A stretch of DNA of 64,000 nt, from contig NZ_BAABBM010000001.1 of NCBI RefSeq assembly GCF_039537965.1, forward strand, positions 744,001 to 808,000. Direction: 5' to 3'. A program made the translations under genes and the position numbers. The stretch's first letter is position 1. Every line of letters begins with the position of its first letter. The notes beneath the pieces were generated by a model. It did no database searches, was not told the origin of the DNA, and saw only the letters and a program-made list of their open reading frames with translations. Below are positions 1-9,006 of this stretch, in pieces. The DNA is from Sphingomonas limnosediminicola (GTDB lineage Bacteria; Pseudomonadota; Alphaproteobacteria; Sphingomonadales; Sphingomonadaceae).

Positions 1-1533
1 CGCAAAGCCCGAATCCGGGGCAAGGTCGATCGCCGCATCGAAAAACAATTTCGCTTCCTCGGTCTTCCCGGCAGCGACCAGTGCGTCAGCCAGGGTAAGC
101 GGCGTGTAGACATAGAGGGCTAGCATATCGTCGCCCTGGCGAAGTTGATCGACCGCCTCGGTAATCCGACCGACGTTCGCCAGCATCCAGCCATATTGAT
201 GATGCTCACACCCGCAATCGAGCCGTCTGGCCGCAACTGCGCGCCTCAACAGGTCTTCCCGGCTGGTCCAATCGTTCCGATCGACCAGCATGGACTTGAT
301 ATAGAGAGCCTCGCTGTTCTTGCTGTCGATGGCCACGGCGCGGTCGGCGGCTTGGCGCCCGCTCGCGCGTGCTTCCTCGGCGAGCCGGCTATTGTCCGCA
401 TTCATCGCCACTTTCCAATAGGCACCGGCGACGCCTGCCCAGCCCCACGAGAAATCGGGGACCGCAGCGACGACGCGCCGCGCAGGAATGAGGGCCTTGC
501 GTCCTTCGCTCAGATTGGGATTCCAGTGTCCCTGGCAAAATTGCAGGTAATCCCTGAGCACCGCGTCAGGGAGCGTCTTGCCGTAGGTGGACGCTCCGAA
601 CAGTCCGCAGCGGACGACGTTTCCAGCATCGACCGCTATGTGGCGCGGAACGCGTGAAGCTTCCTTCCCGTCATAATTGAAATTGTCGGTCCACAAATTC
701 GCGCCGGAACGCTCGTTCGTCAGCCGGGTGATGACGCGGATGGTGTCGCCGTCTCGCTCGATCGTTCCGCCCAGCGCGTAGGCGGGACCAGCGCCCGGCG
801 TCGGAGCCGATGCAGTCGAGACTCCGACAACACCGTCTGCATTGAAGGCCGCTGCAATTTCGGCATCCACCGAATCGCGAATTGTTGCGGGCAAGTCAGC
901 GGACAGGGGTTTGAACCCGGCTAGCCGGATGGTCATGCTGTGCGCCGCCGCGGGAGACGGCCTTAGCCACCACGACGCCCCGGCAGCGATCAATAGCGCG
1001 AGCACGACGATAGTGGCGGCAAGAACCGTCGAACGGTGTGAGAGGAAGCCGACGCCGCGCGCAGAAGGTCCGGCGAACCGGGCCGTGGCCTTATCTGCTC
1101 GTGAGGTCTGCGCGATGCGACTGACCAGCAAATCGATCGACTTGTCCCACCCATCGAAGGCATCGATCCACTGCCGCGTCGACAATTCGTAAGCGAATGC
1201 GTCGCTCGGATCGATGTCCTTCAGGCGGAGAGCGATAACCGGCACGCGGTAACGGCTGGCGAGCGATAGTTCCTTCTTGATCTCGTCGCTGGCGTTGGCT
1301 GCTTCCGAGAAGATCAGGACCACGGCGCGCGCGGTGCGCAGCGCCTGGACGATCGCTTCCTGATAATTCGCACCTGGCGGCACGTCCCGCATGGATATCC
1401 AGCACTTCGTGCCTCGGCGTTCGATGGCCTTGCAGACCTTGAGCGCCTCGGTCCGGTCGGCAGTGGCATAGCTGATGAATACCGGGGCAGAAGCCGGATC
1501 TTCCTCACTGACAGCCGACCATTGCTCGTTCAC
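1..1533 (-). CDS. TIR domain / membrane / TPR protein (3' end outside window)
   Basis: The open frame runs 511 codons from a GTG at 1533 to the left edge with no stop, so the C-terminus is missing. Seen: a TIR domain at about residues 17-135 (begins VFISYATADR; possible catalytic Glu88 in DEIKKELS), one membrane helix at about 169-190, then a region resembling the TolB-like segment that precedes TPRs in cyclase-type regulators (about 200-300), then TPR-like helices to residue 511. TIR domains act as NAD-cleaving enzymes or as adaptors; which applies here cannot be told. An in-frame GTG lies four codons upstream and neither start has a clear Shine-Dalgarno, so the start is uncertain. The call is firm for TIR plus membrane helix and softer for the TPR part. 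Confidence 0.8.
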   Translation of the reverse strand, partial: MNEQWSAVSEEDPASAPVFISYATADRTEALKVCKAIERRGTKCWISMRDVPPGANYQEAIVQALRTARAVVLIFSEAANASDEIKKELSLASRYRVPVIALRLKDIDPSDAFAYELSTRQWIDAFDGWDKSIDLLVSRIAQTSRADKATARFAGPSARGVGFLSHRSTVLAATIVVLALLIAAGASWWLRPSPAAAHSMTIRLAGFKPLSADLPATIRDSVDAEIAAAFNADGVVGVSTASAPTPGAGPAYALGGTIERDGDTIRVITRLTNERSGANLWTDNFNYDGKEASRVPRHIAVDAGNVVRCGLFGASTYGKTLPDAVLRDYLQFCQGHWNPNLSEGRKALIPARRVVAAVPDFSWGWAGVAGAYWKVAMNADNSRLAEEARASGRQAADRAVAIDSKNSEALYIKSMLVDRNDWTSREDLLRRAVAARRLDCGCEHHQYGWMLANVGRITEAVDQLRQGDDMLALYVYTPLTLADALVAAGKTEEAKLFFDAAIDLAPDSGFA

Positions 1534-1713
1534 GGCGCGCCCCACAGCGGTGAAGCCGAAACCTATGGCGCTTTGGTGGCCATGAGAAGCGGATAGTAGA
1601 CAACGGAGCGAGCGTCCGCCTTCACCCATTGCGGACGTTAGCCGCCCGGACGTAGATGGCCGCGCAGCCGGACGCTTAGACGGCCGGATAACCCGGACAT
1701 TCGCGAACCAAGG

Positions 1714-2238
1714 GTGATAGCGATGGACTTCAATATGTGGACTGCCTCGGTTCCGGTGTTCGTGAACACGCTGACCGATATGCGTTCGTGGCTTGACAAG
1801 GCCGCCGCGGAGAAGAACGAAGTCGCGCTTATTGAAGCACGCCTCGCGCCCGATATGCGGCCCTTGCCGGCGCAGTATCAGATGGCGTCGGACTCGGCAA
1901 AGAACGCGCTGGCCCGGCTGACCGGTACCGAGGCGCCCTCGATGCCCGACACGGAACAGAGCTTCGCCGAACTACGGGAGCGTTGCGACAAGACGATCGC
2001 CTATCTCAACGGCTTCGACGCTGCATCGCTTAGGGGCAGCGAGCAACGCGGCGTCGAGCTCAAATTCCCCAACGGCCAGGGCTATCGGTGGAACGGCGCG
2101 GCCTATCTGACCGGCTTTGCCCTGCCCAATTTTTTCTTCCACGCAACGACCGCCTACGCGATCCTGCGCAACGCCGGCGTATCGCTGGGCAAGCCCGACT
2201 TCCTCCAGCACCTCGGCCCGCCCACCCTGACGGCTTGA
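1714..2238 (+). CDS. DUF1993 family protein
   Basis: The protein has 174 residues from GTG 1714, or 171 from the ATG at 1723, which gives the more usual start MDFNMW. It resembles the DUF1993 family, helical proteins of the DinB-like fold class with no settled function. A helix-rich N-terminus and the segment ending in NFFFHATTAYAILRN fit this family. No signal peptide or membrane helix is visible. It lies 4 bases before the next small gene on the same strand, so the two are probably co-transcribed. Confidence 0.7.
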   Translation: MIAMDFNMWTASVPVFVNTLTDMRSWLDKAAAEKNEVALIEARLAPDMRPLPAQYQMASDSAKNALARLTGTEAPSMPDTEQSFAELRERCDKTIAYLNGFDAASLRGSEQRGVELKFPNGQGYRWNGAAYLTGFALPNFFFHATTAYAILRNAGVSLGKPDFLQHLGPPTLTA

Positions 2239-2242
2239 GCCG

Positions 2243-2494
2243 GTGAACTTCGACGACCAGATCCGCCGCTATTTCGGAACGAGCGACCTAGGGGCGGTTG
2301 CGCCCGCGGCGCTCGATTCCGGCATCGAGCGCATGCTCGTTGATCTCGGCCTCACGAAGGACCGGGGCGAACGCTTCGCTTTATGGGCGCTGCTCCACAC
2401 CCTGGGTGCGTCTCCCGAGCTCAATGCCGTCTTCAAGGACCCGCAAGAGCGCGAAGCAGCGCGCAATTTCATGGACCTGATGCAAGATCGATGA
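2243..2494 (+). CDS. small hypothetical protein
   Basis: An 83-residue acidic soluble protein from a GTG start, only 4 bases after the DUF1993 gene, so probably the second gene of that operon. It has no signal peptide or membrane helix. I do not recognise a domain; the middle segment (ERFALWALLHTLG) reads as an amphipathic helix. Codon choice is like that of its neighbours, which supports a real gene, but the function is unknown. Confidence 0.55.
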   Translation: MNFDDQIRRYFGTSDLGAVAPAALDSGIERMLVDLGLTKDRGERFALWALLHTLGASPELNAVFKDPQEREAARNFMDLMQDR

Positions 2495-2547
2495 TGTCGG
2501 CCCGCCCCGTGGGGCTTAGCTCCACACCGCTTTGCCGGGCGTAACGA

Positions 2548-3738
2548 CTACGCCGCTGCCGCGGGGACCTCATATTCCGCGGCCGCCGCCGACAGCGTGT
2601 CCACGAATTCGCGGATATGTTCTTCCTCGATCGTCAGGGGCGGCAGGACGCGCATCACATTGTCTCCCGCCGCGACCGTCAACAGGCCCTTCGTGCGCAA
2701 ATAGGTCACAAAGGCGCGACTGTCGGTCTTCATCTTGACGCCAAGCATCAGGCCGACTCCGCGAACGCTTTCAAACAGATGGTCGTGGTTTGGGATCATC
2801 TGCTCGAGCGCCGAGCGGAGCCGCTCGCCCTTCTGCCGGACGCCATTCAGGAACTCGTCGTTCGCAATCACGTCGAACACCGCCTGTCCCGCCGCCATCG
2901 CCAGCGGGTTGCCGCCATAGGTCGATCCGTGGGTGCCGACGACCATGCCGCCAGCCGCTTTCTCCGTCGCCAGGCAAGCGCCCATCGGAAAGCCGCCGCC
3001 GATTCCCTTGGCGGAAGCCATGATGTCCGGCTCGATTCCGTACTGCTCATAGGCATAGAGCGTGCCGGTCCGCGCGACGCCGCACTGCACTTCGTCGAAC
3101 ACTAGCATAAGGTCGTTTTCTTCGCACGCGGCGCGCAGGCCGGCGAGAAACTCGTGCGTGGCCGGGCGGATGCCACCCTCGCCCTGGATCGGCTCGACGA
3201 GGAAGCCCGCCGTATTCTCGTCGATCGCCGCAAGCGCCGCGTCGAGATCGTTGAATTCAACGACCTTGAACCCTTCGAGCAGCGGCGCAAAGCCGTCGCG
3301 CAGCTTCGCCTGGTCTGTCGCGCTGATCGTCGCCATCGTCCGCCCGTGGAAGGCGTTCGAGAAGGTGATCAGGTCATGCTTGTGCGGATTGCCCTTGGCG
3401 TAATGGTAGCGCCGCGCCGTCTTGATCGAGCATTCGACCGCTTCCGCACCTGAATTGGTGAAGAATACCGTGTCGGCGAAGGTCGTGTCGACAAGCCGCT
3501 GCGCGAAGGCCTCGCCCTGCGGGGAACCGTACAGGTTCGACACGTGCATCAGCGTCGCCGCCTGTTCCTGGATTGACTTGGTCAGGTGCGGGTGCCCGTG
3601 GCCGAGCAGGTTCACCGCAATGCCGGCCGCGAAATCCAGGTATCGCTCGCCCTGCTCTCCGTAGAGATAGACCCCCTCGCCGCGGACCGGGCGCACCGGC
3701 GAGCGCGGATAAACGGGCATGAGCGGCGTGATGGCCAT
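2548..3738 (-). CDS. argD: acetylornithine aminotransferase
   Basis: A PLP-dependent class III aminotransferase that converts N-acetylglutamate semialdehyde to N-acetylornithine in arginine synthesis, and often also acts in lysine synthesis. From ATG 3738 it has 396 residues, the usual ArgD length. Seen: NSGAEA at about 95-100 (PLP phosphate contact), VFDEVQ with Asp215, and the PLP lysine Lys244 in SAKGIGGG. The frame stays open upstream to 3819, but the extra 27 residues are unlike the family, so ATG 3738 is preferred. No argF follows, so the usual argD-argF pair is not present here. Confidence 0.93.
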   Translation of the reverse strand: MAITPLMPVYPRSPVRPVRGEGVYLYGEQGERYLDFAAGIAVNLLGHGHPHLTKSIQEQAATLMHVSNLYGSPQGEAFAQRLVDTTFADTVFFTNSGAEAVECSIKTARRYHYAKGNPHKHDLITFSNAFHGRTMATISATDQAKLRDGFAPLLEGFKVVEFNDLDAALAAIDENTAGFLVEPIQGEGGIRPATHEFLAGLRAACEENDLMLVFDEVQCGVARTGTLYAYEQYGIEPDIMASAKGIGGGFPMGACLATEKAAGGMVVGTHGSTYGGNPLAMAAGQAVFDVIANDEFLNGVRQKGERLRSALEQMIPNHDHLFESVRGVGLMLGVKMKTDSRAFVTYLRTKGLLTVAAGDNVMRVLPPLTIEEEHIREFVDTLSAAAAEYEVPAAAA

Positions 3739-3826
3739 GGAATGAAGGCTCCTGAAGCAGCGGTTTCGAGATGCCGCGCCTATAGCCAGCGGCGTAACAA
3801 AGTTCAAAGCCGCGCGCACAAGAGAA

Positions 3827-3856
3827 AGGCGCCCCCGGTCCGGGCCGAAGGCGCCT
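3827..3856 (-). terminator. rho-independent terminator of the 3879-4352 gene
   Basis: Read on the minus strand, AGGCGCC pairs with GGCGCCT, with a further inner CGG/CCG stem, and is followed at once by TTCTCTT. It lies 22 bases after the stop of the secreted Tyr/Gly-rich protein and before the argD start, so it separates the two transcription units. Confidence 0.7.
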
Positions 3857-3878
3857 CCCTTTTGCCTATGCGTGAAGC

Positions 3879-4352
3879 TTAGTCGTCGTCGCGGTCGCGG
3901 TCGTGGCGGTAGCCGCGATCATCTTCCCAGCGGTCGTCGCGGCCGTCGCGGTCGCGATCATAGCCGTAGCCGTTGTAGCCATTCCCGTAGCCGTAGCCGC
4001 GGTTATAGGCGGCGCGCTGCAGCTGACGTTCCAGCTGGCCGATCCGATAATCGAAGTTCCGCGCCTCGTACGGGTTCAGGCCGTTGCGCGACGCGTAACG
4101 CAGCTGGCGGTCGATATTGATCGCCTGATCGCGGATCCGCTCACGCGCACCGGGACGGACACCGTTCAGCGACCGAAGCACGTTGAACACGCGGCTCTGC
4201 AGGCCGCGCGCCTGGCCATAGCCGTTGTTGTACCCGTAACCGTTGCCATAGCCATTATAGCCATAGGGCTGCTGGTAGTATTGCGCGGCGGCGGGCGTCG
4301 CGACGGCGAGAGCCGAACCAGCGGCGGCAAGTCCTAGAATCAATTTACGCAT
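3879..4352 (-). CDS. secreted Tyr/Gly/Asn-rich hypothetical protein
   Basis: 157 residues. The N-terminus is a classic signal peptide (MRKLILGLAAAG..., likely cut after ATPAAA near residue 23), then a Tyr/Gly/Asn-rich repeat region (YGYNGYGNGYGYN type), a helical Arg-rich middle (about 55-115), a second YGYGNGYNGYGY block and an Arg/Asp-rich tail. Such periplasmic proteins are common in sphingomonads and have no known role. It has its own terminator downstream. The repeats and charged tail suggest a surface or envelope role, which is inference only. Confidence 0.75.
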   Translation of the reverse strand: MRKLILGLAAAGSALAVATPAAAQYYQQPYGYNGYGNGYGYNNGYGQARGLQSRVFNVLRSLNGVRPGARERIRDQAINIDRQLRYASRNGLNPYEARNFDYRIGQLERQLQRAAYNRGYGYGNGYNGYGYDRDRDGRDDRWEDDRGYRHDRDRDDD

Positions 4353-4533
4353 TACGGCTCTCCTTCAATGAGCACTTCAATGCGTAGGTTTTGGACTTGT
4401 CCGGTTGATGGAGGCCTGAACGCGAACGTTATGGGCCGTTCACCAACCTTAATGGCTCACAGCACGAAATCGCTCGCCACCGCGTCGAACGTCGGTTGCA
4501 ATCCATGTTATTGGAAAATTTGATAAGTGTTGC

Positions 4534-4559
4534 CGCGAGGCCGCGGGACAGGCCCCGCG
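4534..4559 (-). terminator. possible weak terminator hairpin after the ABC permease
   Basis: On the minus strand CGCGGGGCC pairs with GGCCTCGCG (one G-U pair) around an 8-base loop, 6 bases past the permease stop. There is no run of T after it, so termination is only suggested. Confidence 0.35.
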
Positions 4560-4565
4560 CTCAGA

Positions 4566-5402
4566 TCAATTCTTGATCTTCCAGCCGCTCTTCAGGACCG
4601 CGTAGCACACCGCCCACAGCGCCAGGTTCAGCACCAGCAAGGCAATCCCGCCAACCCATAGCGGAGAGTCGCTGAGGCCCAGGAATCCCGCCCTGAACCC
4701 TGAGATCACATAAAAGAACGGATTGGCGTGGCTCACCGCCTGAAAGGTTGGTGACAGCTGGTGGACGGAATAAAATGTCCCCGACAGCAACGACAGCGGC
4801 GTCACCACGAAGTTCGTCACCGCCGCAGCATGGTCGAACTTCTCTGCCCAAATCGACGTCAGCAGCCCGAGAAACGACAGCATCAGCGCGCCCATCAGCC
4901 CGAACCACAGCACGCGCTCGGGATGATGCACCGCCACTGACACGCCCGGCCACAAAAGCATGACCAGCCACACCGCAAACCCGACCAGGAAGGCGCGCGT
5001 TACGGCAGCGCCGATCAGCCCGGCAATCAACTCGCCCGTTGACAGCGGCGGCATCAGATAATCGACGATGTTACCCTGGATCTTGCCGACGAGCAGCGAG
5101 AAGCTCGAATTGGCAAAGGCGTTCTGCATCATGGCCATGACGATCAGACCCGGTGCGATGAAATCGGCGTAGGAAACGCCCATCACCGTCCGCCCACCCC
5201 GGCCCAGCGCGACGGTAAAGATGGCGAGATAAAGCAGCGTCGTGATGGCCGGCGCCCACACGGTCTGCATCTGGACCTTGAAGAACCGGCGCACCTCCTT
5301 GATATAGAGGGTCTTAAGGCCTCCCCAATTGACGCCCTTGAGCACCGGATCGCCCGGTGTGGGCTGCGTCCATGCGGCTTGGGTATTGGGGGGCTGGTTC
5401 AC
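4566..5402 (-). CDS. ABC-2 type transporter permease
   Basis: An integral membrane permease of the ABC-2 family (YadH/NodJ-like), 278 residues from GTG 5402 (start MNQPPNT). An upstream in-frame GTG at 5447 would give 293 residues but leaves only 29 bases to the divergent gcrA start. Six membrane segments are evident (about residues 40-60, 75-95, 120-140, 150-170, 185-205 and 240-260 in the shorter form), with the family motif FAPG/LMPPLS-type region in the middle. Such permeases export polysaccharides, lipids or drugs with a separate ATPase. No ATPase gene lies next to it, so the partner must be elsewhere and the substrate is unknown. Confidence 0.85.
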   Translation of the reverse strand: MNQPPNTQAAWTQPTPGDPVLKGVNWGGLKTLYIKEVRRFFKVQMQTVWAPAITTLLYLAIFTVALGRGGRTVMGVSYADFIAPGLIVMAMMQNAFANSSFSLLVGKIQGNIVDYLMPPLSTGELIAGLIGAAVTRAFLVGFAVWLVMLLWPGVSVAVHHPERVLWFGLMGALMLSFLGLLTSIWAEKFDHAAAVTNFVVTPLSLLSGTFYSVHQLSPTFQAVSHANPFFYVISGFRAGFLGLSDSPLWVGGIALLVLNLALWAVCYAVLKSGWKIKN

Positions 5403-5476
5403 GGGTGATGCGCCTATCGGCTGCCGCGAGGCGGAGCAAGGCGGCACCCAGCGGAATATGAGCGGAGCTGAGTTTA

Positions 5477-6115
5477 ATGTCCTGGACCGACGAGCGCATC
5501 GAGCGCCTGAAGAATATGTGGGCCAAAGGTGCCACCGCCAGCCAGATCGCCGACGAACTCGGCGGCGTGAGCCGCAATGCGGTCATCGGCAAAGCGCACC
5601 GTCTCGGGCTGGAACAGCGCCCGTCCCCGGTGAAGCCCGGCGAGGAAAAGGAGGCGAAGAAGCCCGTGGCTGCGGCGCCGAAGCCCGCGCCCAAGCCTGA
5701 GGCGCCCAAGGCTGCCGAAGAAGCGCCCGCGCCAATCCCTGGAGCTGCGCGCCCCAATCCGCCGCGCTCGGCGCCGGAGATGCAATTCCGCTCGATCGGT
5801 CCGGGCGGCTTCATCCGCCAGGGCCCGGGCGACCAGCAACCACCGATCCCGCCCGCGCCCCCGCGCCGTCTCGTCCCCGCAAAGCCGAGCCCCGAGGTCG
5901 CCGACAAGACCGGCCTGCTCGACCTCAACGACCGCGTCTGCAAATGGCCGATCGGTCACCCGGGCGAGCCGGACTTCCACTTCTGCGGCCAGAACGCCAA
6001 TCCCGGCTTCCCCTATTGCGTCGAGCATTGCGGAGTCGCCTACCAGGCTCAGCTACCGCGCCGCGACCGCAGGCCCCCGCCGCCGCTGCCCTTTGGCGGT
6101 CCGCGCGTTCGTTAG
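5477..6115 (+). CDS. gcrA: GcrA cell-cycle regulator
   Basis: GcrA is an alphaproteobacterial regulator that works with sigma-70 RNA polymerase at promoters methylated by CcrM (GANTC) and helps drive the cell cycle. The 212-residue protein starts MSWTDERIERLKNMW and has the characteristic N-terminal HTH (about 1-45, with SRNAVIGKAHRLGL), a long Ala/Pro/Lys-rich linker (about 46-130), and the conserved C-terminal domain (about 145-195) with the Cys/His-containing sequences CKWPIGHPGEPDFHFC and YCVEHC. It is divergent from the ABC permease and convergent with the AraC-hydrolase gene, overlapping that gene's stop by 4 bases. Confidence 0.95.
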   Translation: MSWTDERIERLKNMWAKGATASQIADELGGVSRNAVIGKAHRLGLEQRPSPVKPGEEKEAKKPVAAAPKPAPKPEAPKAAEEAPAPIPGAARPNPPRSAPEMQFRSIGPGGFIRQGPGDQQPPIPPAPPRRLVPAKPSPEVADKTGLLDLNDRVCKWPIGHPGEPDFHFCGQNANPGFPYCVEHCGVAYQAQLPRRDRRPPPPLPFGGPRVR

Positions 6116-8829
6116 GAAGCTTTGGCCAGTTCCTCGGCCCCGAGGAACGCCCGGAATTCGCGTGTGAACACCTGCCATGCGGGCTCGTCGCCCAGCAGCA
6201 CATGGTTGGCGCTATCGACCTCGATAAATCGCGCGCCGGCGATGCCCTCGGCAACCTGACGGCCGACTGACACCGGCGCATTCCCGTCCTTGTCGGCGTG
6301 GAACACCAAAGTCGGCGCCTTAACCTGTGCCAACTCGTCGCGGACGTCGATCCAGGCGGCGACCTCGATCATGCGCTGCATGTTCGGCACCGGCCCGAGC
6401 GTCTGGAACAGCTCGTTGTGCCAATCGATTAGCCGCTGGTCGGCCGACGGAAAATAGAGCGTGATGAACATCTCACCGAGCAGGCTGCGGCGGAAGCTAG
6501 GCTGGCGGCGGTTCATCTCCAGCAATGACTCGCGCCACGCCAGCTCTTCCGGATCCGCCCGCACCCGCCAGCCGGCCGCAAAACTGTTTACTAGCACCAG
6601 CTTGCGCACCCGCTCCGGGTGCCGCGCCGCGTAAGCAATAGCGATCGCCGCCCCATGCGACACGCCTAGGAGGTCACATTGCTCGACCTCGGCCGCATCG
6701 ACGACGGCCCCGAGATCGCGGACCATCATCTCGAAATCGAATTTCGACGGCTCCCATTCCGACTTGCCGAACCCACGCATGTCCGACCGGACCAATTTGT
6801 GATCACGCCCGCACTCGCGCAGCCACTGGCCATAAACCGGGCTCGTCCAGTCATGGTCGAGATGCGTCATCCAATTCTGCGCCTTGACCAGCGGGAAGCC
6901 TTCGCCGGTTACTGCATAGGCAATGCGCGCGCCGTCGGTGCCTTTGGTCTCCGTAACGACCTCGGCCGGCTTCGCCCTCGCTGCCAGCTGCGGCGCCGGG
7001 GGCAGCTTCTCGACGTCGAGGTCAAGGAATTCGCGACTGATGTCGGCGAACATCGGCCAGGCTGGCTCGGTGTCGATTAGGATGTGGTTGCGGCTTTCCA
7101 GCGGCACGAAGCGGGCGTTGGGAATGCCCGCGGCCAGCTCCTCGCCCTGCGCGAACGGGACGGCCTGGTCCTCGTGGCAATGGAAGATCAAAGTCGGCGT
7201 GCGCAGTTGCGGCAGGAGCTCGCGAACATCGATCGTCGACAGCACCCGCTGCAGCCGGGCGGCATTCTCGGGCGAGGCCGAGCGCCGCTGCATCTCGTTG
7301 AACCAGCCCATCTGCTTGGGCGTGGCCTCCGGCACATAATGGTTCGTGAACAGCTGCCGGTAAGCCGGGTTGTCCGCGCCCCATCCGACCTCGGTCAGCG
7401 TCAGCATCGCCTCCCGTCGCGCGACCTCGGCCGGGTTACTGCGCACCGCCCAGCCCGCCGCATAGCCGTTCAGGATGACGAGATGGCGCACCCGCTCCGG
7501 ATGCCGGATGGCGTAGGTGATCGCGACCGCGGCGCCCTGGCTGATTGCCAGCAGGTCGAATTGCTCCAGTTCCAGCCCGTCCGCCACGCACTCGAGGTCG
7601 TCGACGAATGCCTCGAAGCTGAGGTCGGGCGTGTCCCAGTCGGATAGACCGTTCCCGCGCTCGTCATAGCGGACCAGCGACCGCCCTTGGGTGAACTCCT
7701 GGATCCAGTGCCGCCACAGCGGACTGTCCCAGTCATATTCGATGTGATTGAGCCAATTCGCGGTCTTCACCAGCGGCGGCCCGTCGCCGATGACCGAGAA
7801 TGCCAGCCGGGTCCCGTCCGACGCCATGCAGTAGCGCACCTGCTGCGGCGGCAACTCGCGCTTGTCGAGCGCCCGCGTTCGCGCCTGCTCCTCCGCTTCG
7901 AGCCGGCGCCGCCAGGTCGCGGGCGGCTCTCCGAACTCCCGCTTGAACGCACGGTTGAACGCCGCCTCGCTATTGAAGCCGACGGCGTAGGAAATGTTGG
8001 CGGTGTTCTGCTTGCCGTCGCGCAGCATGTTCGCCGCCACCCGCATCCGCCACTGCGCGCAATATCGCATGGGCGGCTCGCCGATCAGCTCGGCAAAGCG
8101 TTCGCCAAGCACCGTGCGCGACACGCCCGCCTCCCGCGCCAGCCCTTCGACATCCAGTTCCTCGGCATAGCGCGTGTGGATGATCGACAGCGCCTTCGAT
8201 ACCGCAGGATCGCTCAAGCCGCGTAGCCAGCCTTTCGATCCCGCCGGCAATTGGTCGATATATTCGCGGATCGCCTGAGACAGGAACAACTCGGCCAGCC
8301 GGGCGACGATTTCCGGCGACGGCGACTGCTCCGCCAGGAATCGCATCGAGCTGTCGAGCCACTGCGCCTCCCCGTCCGATGCATCGAGCGTCAGCAGGGG
8401 CGGCAGCGCCTCGAGCAATGGATGCGCGCTGCTCTTCGCCGTGCCGAGGAAGCCGCACCAAACCTGGGTCTTCGGGCCGCCGGTGCCGTTGGACACGCGG
8501 TGCACGCCATCGGCGGTTATCCAGCTCACCTCGCTCACTTCCGCCGGCTGCAAACCCGTCCGGCTTGCCAGCACGTGCACGTCATTGCGCGGCAGGATGG
8601 CGATGCTTCCTGGCTCCAGCGTGACCGGGGCCATGCCGTCGATCTCGACCACGCAGCGGCCCGAGCGGATGTAATGATAGCTGATCAGCTTCTCGGGCGT
8701 CGGGAAGAAGGGCGCGCAATGGTCGGGCGTGAACTGCGCGCGTACGCAATATTCGCCGGTGAATTCACCGTCGATCACGACGCCGCCGGACAGGCGCAAC
8801 GAGCCGAGGATGTCGTCGAGAACGTCCAT
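6112..8829 (-). CDS. AraC-type regulator fused to two alpha/beta-hydrolase domains
   Basis: 905 residues in one frame. Seen in order: an AraC N-terminal cupin-like domain (about 1-190), an AraC double-HTH (about 205-310), hydrolase domain 1 (about 330-605; nucleophile Ser430 in AISQG, candidate Asp554, His582) and hydrolase domain 2 (about 622-895; Ser724 in GVSHG, Asp848, His876). Both hydrolase units are of the type found fused to signalling domains in other bacteria, and the triads look intact in both. It faces away from the 9007-11740 operon, which it probably controls. A natural reading is a regulator that senses or consumes an ester- or lactone-like ligand; the ligand is unknown. The domain calls are firm, the role is inference. 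Confidence 0.88.
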   Translation of the reverse strand: MDVLDDILGSLRLSGGVVIDGEFTGEYCVRAQFTPDHCAPFFPTPEKLISYHYIRSGRCVVEIDGMAPVTLEPGSIAILPRNDVHVLASRTGLQPAEVSEVSWITADGVHRVSNGTGGPKTQVWCGFLGTAKSSAHPLLEALPPLLTLDASDGEAQWLDSSMRFLAEQSPSPEIVARLAELFLSQAIREYIDQLPAGSKGWLRGLSDPAVSKALSIIHTRYAEELDVEGLAREAGVSRTVLGERFAELIGEPPMRYCAQWRMRVAANMLRDGKQNTANISYAVGFNSEAAFNRAFKREFGEPPATWRRRLEAEEQARTRALDKRELPPQQVRYCMASDGTRLAFSVIGDGPPLVKTANWLNHIEYDWDSPLWRHWIQEFTQGRSLVRYDERGNGLSDWDTPDLSFEAFVDDLECVADGLELEQFDLLAISQGAAVAITYAIRHPERVRHLVILNGYAAGWAVRSNPAEVARREAMLTLTEVGWGADNPAYRQLFTNHYVPEATPKQMGWFNEMQRRSASPENAARLQRVLSTIDVRELLPQLRTPTLIFHCHEDQAVPFAQGEELAAGIPNARFVPLESRNHILIDTEPAWPMFADISREFLDLDVEKLPPAPQLAARAKPAEVVTETKGTDGARIAYAVTGEGFPLVKAQNWMTHLDHDWTSPVYGQWLRECGRDHKLVRSDMRGFGKSEWEPSKFDFEMMVRDLGAVVDAAEVEQCDLLGVSHGAAIAIAYAARHPERVRKLVLVNSFAAGWRVRADPEELAWRESLLEMNRRQPSFRRSLLGEMFITLYFPSADQRLIDWHNELFQTLGPVPNMQRMIEVAAWIDVRDELAQVKAPTLVFHADKDGNAPVSVGRQVAEGIAGARFIEVDSANHVLLGDEPAWQVFTREFRAFLGAEELAKAS

Positions 8830-8844
8830 TCGGACCCCCCGCCA

Positions 8845-8856
8845 GCATACGTATGC
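8845..8856. promoter_or_regulatory. 12-bp perfect palindrome, possible operator
   Basis: GCATACGTATGC lies 15 bases upstream of the AraC-hydrolase start, in the 177-base gap between the two divergent units (8830-9006). The position suits an operator or an autoregulatory site. AraC proteins usually bind direct repeats, so a different regulator or chance is possible. Confidence 0.35.
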
Positions 8857-9006
8857 GGCGTTTCGGTCAATTTATCCGGCAAAGCAGTCATGTTGGCAAA
8901 TCGGCGGCTCGGGTAACTGACAATCCATCAATTGGCGACGGTTTCGCTGCAGCCTGGAAGTACCGCTTCCGGGTGCGGAAGAATTCGTCCTCGAAAAAGG
9001 AAAAAG

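Noticed and set aside
3903-4337. Long plus-strand open frame of 144 codons opposite the Tyr/Gly-rich gene
   Set aside because: It is an antisense shadow of the real minus-strand gene, which has a signal peptide and terminator.
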